Positions 52,701 through 58,536 of a DNA stretch of 64,000 nucleotides are shown piece after piece (positions within the stretch are counted from its first letter, which is position 1; the number at the start of each line of letters is the position of its first letter). Both the position numbers and the translations under genes were made by a program. The stretch spans positions 62,001 through 126,000 of the forward strand of contig DAHZHT010000001.1 of NCBI GenBank assembly GCA_027406905.1, given 5' to 3'. The DNA is from Elusimicrobiota bacterium (GTDB taxonomy: Bacteria; Elusimicrobiota; Elusimicrobia; UBA1565; UBA9628). The notes under the pieces were generated by a model that was not told the DNA's origin, made no database searches, and saw nothing but the letters and a program-made list of their open reading frames with translations.

Positions 52701-55463
52701 AATGGAGTTTCCGGGATTATTAGGGTCTTGAACGTATCCGAAATCCCCGCCGGTGAAATCTTGAGAATAAATGACCATCTGGTCCTCGTTAAAGTCCTCG
52801 CTATCTAAAATTCCGTTATTGGCGCCGTATCGTGCCGAAGGAAGCCCCGGGGGAGAATAGACCCAGCCGATATCTTCTCCCGGAGCCAAGACGCCTGTGC
52901 AGTTTAAATCTTCTGTTTTAGCGGCGTGATAAATAATGCGCCCATCCGGACAGGTGATGGTCATTCCACCGGTGTTGTCCATGTCGTCGCTGATGCGTCC
53001 TAAATGAAAATCAAGTTGGTTTCCGGAATTGTCTCCCAGAACGGTGACTTCCAGCATGATATCGTGCGAGAAATCATTTCCGCCTAGAGAAAAGGCGTAT
53101 CCGAGAGATTCTTCGGTCGAAGCGGGGTCGGAGAAATCATAATTCATGACTAAAACAGGTTGGGTATTCTGAGGGTTGGCGGGGGCATTAGGGTTAATTT
53201 GAAGAGTTGGAACATAGCCCAAAGACCAGGTCATTTTTGTCGGGTCGGTGGGTTGCCCTCCCGGGTTGGAAGCGATGAACCAATCGAGATTGAGCATGTT
53301 GGCCGCCGTTTGTTGCGCGATTCCCTCCATGTTGTCGACAATTGCGTAGGGGTTTAAGTTCATGTCTTGTTTGCTTTGCGCCACTTCGGCTGATAGGGAT
53401 GTAATCTCGAAATGCTTCCCAATGTTTATGTCATGAAGATCGGCATTGGCGTCATAGACCAACAAACTTTGGCTGAGATCAGTGACGTTGGGCGTAATGG
53501 GGGATTTGGTTCCCGTTTGATAGAGAACAGTCGAACCAATGTTAAAATGCGGGTTAAAATGATAGGAGGCGCGAGCTCCCAATAACGCCACGTCTCCGGC
53601 AGTGCTTCCGCCCGGAGCTTCGACGTCGTAGGTGATGTCGATTTGAGAATTCTGCCCGATTCGGCCGGGGTTAAAAAATGTCACGAATCCCGCCTGATAA
53701 TCGATGAAATAATCGACATTGCGCGCGTATTTGACGTTATCGACCAAAATGATTTCGCTCATTGGAGTGATGTTGGGCTCAAGCTCAAAAGTGGCCAGAT
53801 GGTAGCTGTATTCGATATGGAAAGAGCGTTCCGAAATAGGATTGGGAGCGTAGATTTGAGGATCGGGAGTTGCGGAATCGGTCGCTAAAGCGAAGGGTTC
53901 TAGGAGTTGGAAGTAGCCCAGCTGAAATTGGACCTGAATCGTTTGCGGATAAACCTGGGACGGATTTAAAGACGGCCCGACTACCTGTTGTTGTTGGTTG
54001 ACGACTTGAAGAACGAAATTTCCCTGCCCGTTGTCGGGAACGATTTGGGTTTGCCCGATGTTGTAAAAAGTGAGGAGTTCGCGATCGTATCCCACTTCGG
54101 TTGAGCTAGAGACGATAGGGATATTCGATTGAGTCTTGATGATCTTGGGAGCGTTAAAACATCCGTTCCCATTGTTGGCCGGAGGCAGGGAGTTGTTTGT
54201 GCATGGGGTCATGCTTGAGCTTGAAGATTCAACGCTCACGTTGTTGCCGCTGGCGTCTACGACGCTGACGGCGATGACGTCTTGGAGAGCCGCCGGGGTT
54301 CTTAGGGTCAATATCCCATGGATATAATCGATGGTGTAATCTTGTCCTGAGTTGAGTTGAACAAATTCCGCCGTCACCGAGGAAGTATACTGGGCTGCGA
54401 TATCGTTGACCATCATCTGGGCGCTGTTGACGTTGACTTGGGATTGATTGAGGTTAGCGAGATAAATCTGTTCGCTTCCGGGTTTGAGCGGAAGTCGCGC
54501 GGGATTTCCGAATGTGAGATCGTAATAAGTATTTTGGACATAGGCGGTGTCTAGGATATTAGTCGTGACAAACTGGGTATTGCCGACGAATTGCTTGGTG
54601 TGGGTCACGCCTTGAGTGCGGCTTCCGATGACGGTCGCTCGAAAACCCTTGTGCTGGACAGCGGCCCTGATTCCAAAAACCTGCTTGTCGTAAGAGACAA
54701 ATTCGGTGGACGGCAGATTGAGGTTGATATCTCCAAAAGCGACATTCCTAACGGTCGAATTTTTGTCGCCGGTATAGGTGACATAAATATCCTGGTGCTG
54801 GTTGGGGCGCGTGTCATCATAATTGACGTTGACGGCGATATGGGGGCCCACTTTTCCCTGCATTCTCAGCTGCATTTGTTGCGCGATGTTGAAGGCGGCC
54901 GTCGTCTGCGGGCGCCCGGTGGCGGCTTGGTTTTTAAGGTAACGTTGTTCGTTGAAATTAAATCCAATGACTTTTCTTCCGGTGACGGAAAGGCTGGTTC
55001 CGTAATTGGGAAGAGAAAATTCGGGCGGAGCGGGTTTGGGCGGCCCCTTGATGGCGATTCCTTCCGGATTAAACTGCGGCTCTGGCGGAAGTATGGGGGG
55101 CGGGACTTCTATCGTGTCCCGGGCGTTGATGAATTTTTCTCTTGTGTAGACAAAGGGGTGAAGGTTTTCCTCGAATTTAAAGAAATTCGCGGTTTCGTTT
55201 TCCGTCGAGACGATGGGGATTTCCAACAGATGATCGGGATCCGGACGATCTAAAAGCAGAAACTTGTGGGAGGCGATCAAGAGAAGAAGCGACTTTGGAG
55301 AATGCAACGCCCTTTTTTCTTGTTTCAGCCGATGGTGTCGGGCTTTGGCTTGAGCGGCGAAATCGGGATCGTAGGGCATTGAAAATTGGGCGTGGAGAAA
55401 ACGCGGAAGCCCCAGAAGCGAGAGGGCCGCTAATAAATAAAATAAAATCTTTCGCGTTTTCAA
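49701..55463 (-). CDS. sprA: SprA-like giant outer-membrane protein (type 9 secretion translocon family)
   Basis: The 1,920-residue protein has a signal peptide (about 1-25, ending LHAQ) and then SprA-like landmarks in order. These are SLSVTGRKVIGFNFNEQRY, GKVGPHIAVNVNYD, FGDINLNLPSTEF, repeated D-Y-x-I-D-Y segments (QDYTIDYIHGILTL; VDYFIDYQAGFVTF), LGARASYHFNPHFNIGSTVL, VDNMEG (YIDDFEG in classic SprA), EQSLELDF and many beta strands to a final Phe (MIFQF). Known SprA is the outer-membrane pore of the type 9 secretion system in Bacteroidota, about 2,400 residues. No other T9SS gene is in the window, so a complete system is unproven. The gene sits behind a c-di-GMP-I riboswitch. Confidence 0.8.
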   Translation of the reverse strand: MKTRKILFYLLAALSLLGLPRFLHAQFSMPYDPDFAAQAKARHHRLKQEKRALHSPKSLLLLIASHKFLLLDRPDPDHLLEIPIVSTENETANFFKFEENLHPFVYTREKFINARDTIEVPPPILPPEPQFNPEGIAIKGPPKPAPPEFSLPNYGTSLSVTGRKVIGFNFNEQRYLKNQAATGRPQTTAAFNIAQQMQLRMQGKVGPHIAVNVNYDDTRPNQHQDIYVTYTGDKNSTVRNVAFGDINLNLPSTEFVSYDKQVFGIRAAVQHKGFRATVIGSRTQGVTHTKQFVGNTQFVTTNILDTAYVQNTYYDLTFGNPARLPLKPGSEQIYLANLNQSQVNVNSAQMMVNDIAAQYTSSVTAEFVQLNSGQDYTIDYIHGILTLRTPAALQDVIAVSVVDASGNNVSVESSSSSMTPCTNNSLPPANNGNGCFNAPKIIKTQSNIPIVSSSTEVGYDRELLTFYNIGQTQIVPDNGQGNFVLQVVNQQQQVVGPSLNPSQVYPQTIQVQFQLGYFQLLEPFALATDSATPDPQIYAPNPISERSFHIEYSYHLATFELEPNITPMSEIILVDNVKYARNVDYFIDYQAGFVTFFNPGRIGQNSQIDITYDVEAPGGSTAGDVALLGARASYHFNPHFNIGSTVLYQTGTKSPITPNVTDLSQSLLVYDANADLHDINIGKHFEITSLSAEVAQSKQDMNLNPYAIVDNMEGIAQQTAANMLNLDWFIASNPGGQPTDPTKMTWSLGYVPTLQINPNAPANPQNTQPVLVMNYDFSDPASTEESLGYAFSLGGNDFSHDIMLEVTVLGDNSGNQLDFHLGRISDDMDNTGGMTITCPDGRIIYHAAKTEDLNCTGVLAPGEDIGWVYSPPGLPSARYGANNGILDSEDFNEDQMVIYSQDFTGGDFGYVQDPNNPGNSIFPSITDGFNHDMVNTGINFGSGSSQCIHNSNLCWQTFQIPIHISSATASLWTAIRQLRISVRKNPNCDTANGVTCATKGVLQFASIAVVGNTWLPGQATDPATNSPPVANESLFSAPINNVQDPKYIPIYNEPGIAGQVFNELYGSVSNLQQQSNSQNVQEQSLELDFSSMTINPANVYPNTSSAVVTTEEIFANGIDISQHRTFNFLLYGNAQDPNANGRCTDPSADCNDNTFFLRVGNNTNFFEVDVNLNFVGWAEITITQATNSQQIAYNWQSVSITGPPGLVNQPVLVSSGIPSLQQVGEIVAGIRRTNFGPTPLPDNTPTSGIVYLDEIYLADPISRIGNADDIKANFLVPGWASFGLETRSVSQNFQTPVTVVSNQSNEQNSAFLNITRLSYLPMTFNISQQITDTPNETLTGNFSNLVNILQTGKVTTTNGSFQANLNLPNIPHLGLNYTQNNIQYASLDRTDNTNTYLGTLQYTVPSQSDFLPRNINANGTYSVYKINYGQSTNLAEAESLNAANTVDTTEGGALNLTMTPWKGASFTPNYQLTNVNQQSQGLGGNDVNNGNYMLSRNQTAGFSSNWKLLSWLTPSVNYSINTIENADMTVSTFVVTSTPTAGTAPVVLSTVVYQPGQTKAISRMANGSISIPLNFGQIFPKNRLLRTLSIINGYQLQDGDVWNNVATNFNDLGNLWIRSEINPHNVGATLTSLTERNTYNSTQRWEPLSAYNLQGRLSAFRTFSFTNNWVLSQQKNDITGTQSETIETTLPDIVLSMGQLEKLLYTESWMSNTQLDIRYQAHKTNNVGQTINTDSEFQTNIRTLIRNYFDTTITIDDNNSASDNLLVNANTQKTTHQDATVQTSFRWGDFTWTPQTTYTRDVTTMGTGIQTNNTTVITPSILIRGDLEMPGGLKIPFMHKVLYFVNRLIWTNTLSYAYSQSPVTQANDTRTTSVTTTADYTLAKNLRLTLNGSFSMLQNPVLAVNNYMSFQLGSQMIFQF

Positions 55464-55561
55464 AATAATACCTGTCTTAATGAATTGTAAGAGAAGCGTG
55501 TTACAAAGGGATGTTCAAATGAGGGCGATTTTGAGACTAAGGCTAAAGGCGGGTTTTGAAC

Positions 55562-55609
55562 GAAAAAGAGGCCCTTCCCGTGTATCGGGAGGCATAACCC
55601 CTTCCTCTT
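55562..55609 (-). terminator. Riboswitch-linked intrinsic terminator before the SprA-like gene
   Basis: On the minus strand, AAGAGG pairs with CCTCTT around an inner TCCCG/CGGGA hairpin, followed by a run of T. An alternative 7-base hairpin (CTTGGGC with GCCCAAG, 55607-55623) shares the AAG of the outer stem, so the two exclude each other at that edge. This fits a switch between termination and read-through after the aptamer. Confidence 0.6.
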
Positions 55610-55639
55610 GGGCGGGGCCCAAGTTTTTTCCGTGTTCAT

Positions 55640-55714
55640 TTGTTTCGGCAACCTGACAATCCTTGCGGACTCAGGGCTTTGCGTCCCCGTCTTTGGACGG
55701 GTTTGCCTTTATCG
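55640..55714 (-). promoter_or_regulatory. Cyclic di-GMP-I (GEMM-I) riboswitch aptamer
   Basis: Read on the minus strand, the leader contains AAAGGCAAACC, a CCCGTC/GACGGG hairpin, GGGACGCAAAGCC, a second hairpin (CTGA...TCAG around GTCCGCAAGGAT) and GGTTGCCG, in the order and spacing of GEMM-I. The GGCAAACC, GACGCAAAGCC and GGTTGCC blocks are the conserved ligand-binding core. The first loop reads CAAA rather than a GNRA tetraloop and the usual receptor sequence in the second hairpin is missing. It lies 180-250 bases before the SprA-like start. Confidence 0.9.
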
Positions 55715-55776
55715 CCTGCCTCGATGAATTTCCCCACTCAAAGGACGCCTTTCGGCTATCCTCGGCAACAGGCAGG
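55715..55776 (-). other. Unassigned structured RNA element 5' of the GEMM-I aptamer
   Basis: CCTGCCT (55770-55776) and AGGCAGG (55715-55721) form a closing stem around two inner hairpins. One is GCC-GAAA-GGC extended by GGA/TCC; the other is TGAGT/ATTCA. The aptamer follows with no gap. I recognise no riboswitch class in this three-way-junction shape. It lies within the predicted transcript, so it is probably part of the leader RNA. Confidence 0.5.
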
Positions 55777-55788
55777 ATCGCCATTAAG

Positions 55789-55816
55789 AGTGTAACAGAG
55801 TATTCATTACTGTCAA
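55789..55816 (-). promoter_or_regulatory. Probable promoter of the SprA-like gene
   Basis: On the minus strand a perfect TTGACA (55811-55816), a 16-base spacer and TACACT (55789-55794) predict a transcript starting near 55782. That is just before the structured element and about 320 bases before the start codon. Confidence 0.55.
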
Positions 55817-55923
55817 GGGATAAATTTGCGAATTTTTTTACGGGGGATAAATAGTTAAAAAATCATTGTTATTTAAAAGTTATTTTAACTCTAGTTTGGG
55901 GTAAATTTGTAAAATAAAAGCCA

Positions 55924-56898
55924 ATGAGCGCTATTGAAGTTGAACTTCTCGCCAAAGAATACCAGGTTTTTGAACGAAAGCCGGGTTTGTGGGGATCAAT
56001 TGTTTCTGTCTTTTGGAGGGAGTGGAAAAGCGTGCGAGCCGTTGATTCGATTTCTTTTCGGATTGAAGAGGGTGAATTGGTCGGGTTTTTGGGGGCCAAC
56101 GGCGCCGGAAAGACGACGACTCTTAAGATGCTTTCCGGCCTCTTGAGCCCTAGTTCCGGAAGCGTTCAAGTCCTTGGATTTCATCCATGGAAAAGAGAGA
56201 GAGAATTTCAAAGGCAGATTTCCCTGGTGATGGGGCAGCGGACTCAATTATGGTGGGAGATTCCCGCTCAAGAAACTTTTCGCTTAAACCAAGCTATTTA
56301 TGGGCTATCGGAAAAAGAGTATCGCCAAAGTTTGGATGAGCTCGTTGAAATGCTGAATTTAAAAGATTGCCTTTCGGTCCCGGTCAAGAAACTCTCCTTG
56401 GGACAGCGGATGCGAGCGGAGTTAGCTGCCGCTTTGCTTCATCGCCCGAAAATTCTTTTGCTCGACGAGCCAACATTGGGCCTTGATGTCGTGATGCAGA
56501 AAAAAGTGCGCGAATTTATTCTCGATTATAACCGGAAATGGAAAGCATCGATTCTGTTGACCAGCCACAATATGGACGATTTGGCGGCTCTTTGCCCGCG
56601 GGTGCTCATGCTGGAAAAGGGGAAAATTATTTATGACGGCAGCCTTGAACAGCTTGTGCGGCGATACGCCGAAAACAAAGTCATCCGGATGGTTTTTGGA
56701 GAGCGCGTTTCTCCCGACAAGATCGCCGCATTCGGAGCGGATATCGATTCTCTGGGCACCAGCGCTTTAATTTCAGTTCCGCGTTCCGAGGTCTCCCGAA
56801 AAGCGGCTCTTTTCTTGTCATCTTTTCCGATCGTAGATATGACGATTGAAGAGGCTTCGGTGGATGAAATTGTTCGCACAATTTTTTCCCGAGCATGA
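55924..56898 (+). CDS. ABC-2 exporter ATP-binding protein
   Basis: The 324-residue ATPase has Walker A GANGAGKTTTLKM (about residue 57), Q-loop GQRTQLWW, signature LSLGQRMRAELA, Walker B ILLLDEPTLGLD and the switch His in SHNMDDL. A C-terminal extension of about 80 residues follows. It energises the two membrane subunits encoded next. Its 5' region faces the SprA-like promoter across a 108-base AT-rich gap. The exported substrate is unknown. Confidence 0.95.
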   Translation: MSAIEVELLAKEYQVFERKPGLWGSIVSVFWREWKSVRAVDSISFRIEEGELVGFLGANGAGKTTTLKMLSGLLSPSSGSVQVLGFHPWKREREFQRQISLVMGQRTQLWWEIPAQETFRLNQAIYGLSEKEYRQSLDELVEMLNLKDCLSVPVKKLSLGQRMRAELAAALLHRPKILLLDEPTLGLDVVMQKKVREFILDYNRKWKASILLTSHNMDDLAALCPRVLMLEKGKIIYDGSLEQLVRRYAENKVIRMVFGERVSPDKIAAFGADIDSLGTSALISVPRSEVSRKAALFLSSFPIVDMTIEEASVDEIVRTIFSRA

Positions 56899-57689
56899 GA
56901 AAGTATTGGCGCGCCTATCAGATATCGATTCAAGAAACCCTTCAAAGGCGGTCCTCTTTGCTTATGGATCGCGTGGGAGGCTTGGCCGTGATGCTCAGCC
57001 TTTATTATTTTTGGAAAACTCTTTTGTCTGGCCGTCCGTCATTTTTGGGGTATTCCTATTCTCAAATGTTGACCTATATTTTTGGAATGAATATTTTAAG
57101 ATCGTTCGCTTTGACGGGTCGCGGATGGGAATTGGTGGGAGAAATTTCCTCCGGAAAAATATCTTCTTATCTCGTTCGGCCTTTAAACTATCATGGCTAT
57201 GCTTTGTCCTTGGATCTGTCAAAAAAAACGATACACCTGTTTGCCGCTTTAATTGAAGTGGGGGCTTTGTTGATGCTTTTTCATCCGCCTTTCTATCTTC
57301 CTCAATCGGCTCTATCCGGGCTCGCGTTTTTAGCCGCTCTTGTCTTGGCTTCCCTGCTTTTCTTTTTCCTTGAATTCTTGGTTAGTTCGCTCGCCTTTTG
57401 GACTTCGGAATCGGGAGGCCCGCTTTTTTTCTTTGAGTTATGCGTTCAATTCGCCGCGGGCGCGTTTTTCCCTTTAGATGTTTTGCCGCGCTTGATTCAG
57501 AAAGGCTTGTCTTTTAGCCCGTTTCCCTATCTTGTTTTTCTGCCGATCAATATTTATCTCGGACGAGTGGGCGAGGGACAGATGCTTCGGGATTTGTTGA
57601 TGGCGGGCCTTTGGACCGCGGTTTTTGCCGCCATTTCCCTGGTGGTTTGGCGCAAAGGCTTGGCAAGTTATTCGGCCGAGGGCGGATGA
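56895..57689 (+). CDS. ABC-2 type permease, subunit 1
   Basis: The 264-residue protein has six hydrophobic segments and an N-terminal amphipathic helix, the layout of ABC-2 (DUF990-like) permeases. GEISSGKISSYLVRPLNYHGYAL is the cytoplasmic coupling region between the second and third segments, given here to about 20 residues' length. It overlaps the ATPase gene by four bases and the second permease by four bases. It is probably a heterodimer partner of the next protein. Confidence 0.88.
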   Translation: MRKYWRAYQISIQETLQRRSSLLMDRVGGLAVMLSLYYFWKTLLSGRPSFLGYSYSQMLTYIFGMNILRSFALTGRGWELVGEISSGKISSYLVRPLNYHGYALSLDLSKKTIHLFAALIEVGALLMLFHPPFYLPQSALSGLAFLAALVLASLLFFFLEFLVSSLAFWTSESGGPLFFFELCVQFAAGAFFPLDVLPRLIQKGLSFSPFPYLVFLPINIYLGRVGEGQMLRDLLMAGLWTAVFAAISLVVWRKGLASYSAEGG

Positions 57690-58471
57690 AAAAATATTTG
57701 AGAGTTTGGTGGAAAATGTCTTCGATGAGCTTGATGGCTCAAATCTCTCATCCCTTGGGTTCTGTCGGGTTTTTGCTGGGAAAAATTGTTCGTATCGCGT
57801 TTTTCTTCGCGTTTATTATCGCGATTTTTGGGCACATTAAAAATTTGGCGGGATATTCTCTGTCAGAAACGGCTCTTTTTTTCCTGACTTTTAATATTGT
57901 CGATATTTCAGCGCAGATTCTTTTTCGCGGAATTTATAGCGCTCGCCGGGCCGTGAGCGAGGGGGATTTTGATTTCTATCTGATTCAGCCTTGTTCCGCC
58001 CTGTTCCGATTGTCGATGACGACTTTTGATTTCTTGGACGCAATCACGCTTTTGCCGGTGCTGGTTATGACCGGCCAAATCTTGGAACGTTTCTCTTCTC
58101 CTGGTTTTTTTGTTCACTGCCTACTCTATTTCTTTTTGACCTTCAATGCGGTTTTGATCGCCTCTTCATTTCATATCCTGGTGGCGGGGCTCGCGGTCAG
58201 AACTCAAGAATTGGAAAATACAATTTGGATATACCGAGACATCATGTTTATGGGAAGGTTCCCCAGCGATGTTTATGGCCCGCTTTTTCAACTTTTTTTG
58301 ACCTTTGTCTTGCCGATTGCGGTAATGACGAGCTTCCCGGTTCGGGCCTTTTTAGGACTCTTATCGCCTCAATGGATCGCTTACGCTTTTACCCTCGCTG
58401 GGTTACTCTTCGGTTTGAGTCTATGGTTTTGGAAAACTTCCGTGCGTCAATATACTTCGTCCTCGAGTTAA
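57686..58471 (+). CDS. ABC-2 type permease, subunit 2
   Basis: The ATG at 57686 (MKKYLRVWW), overlapping the previous stop, is preferred over an in-frame codon at 57611 that would overlap the first permease by 79 bases. The 261-residue protein again has about six membrane segments and a coupling segment (VSEGDFDFYLIQPCSAL) parallel to that of subunit 1. With the ATPase it forms a three-gene exporter operon, as in related ABC-2 systems. Confidence 0.88.
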   Translation: MKKYLRVWWKMSSMSLMAQISHPLGSVGFLLGKIVRIAFFFAFIIAIFGHIKNLAGYSLSETALFFLTFNIVDISAQILFRGIYSARRAVSEGDFDFYLIQPCSALFRLSMTTFDFLDAITLLPVLVMTGQILERFSSPGFFVHCLLYFFLTFNAVLIASSFHILVAGLAVRTQELENTIWIYRDIMFMGRFPSDVYGPLFQLFLTFVLPIAVMTSFPVRAFLGLLSPQWIAYAFTLAGLLFGLSLWFWKTSVRQYTSSSS

Positions 58472-58536
58472 TTTATCTGATATCATCTAAAAGGCGCAAA
58501 ACTATGGCATTGGAAAATCGGGCGGTCTAAAGACTC

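Noticed and set aside
54591-55253. 220-residue plus-strand open frame opposite the SprA-like gene
   Set aside because: Composition is that of an antisense reading of a beta-rich protein; the minus-strand gene has a signal peptide and recognisable family segments.
55460-55651. 63-residue minus-strand frame ending at the SprA-like start
   Set aside because: It starts inside the aptamer and runs through the terminator; no ribosome-binding site. A leader peptide is possible but unsupported.
55663-55854. 63-residue plus-strand open frame antisense to the riboswitch leader
   Set aside because: The frame covers the structured RNA on the other strand; its apparent sequence conservation would come from the conserved aptamer, not from a protein.
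57611-57685. Longer start for the second ABC permease
   Set aside because: It would overlap the first permease by 79 bases and add Arg-rich residues before a normal MKKYLRVWW start that overlaps the previous stop as ATGA.
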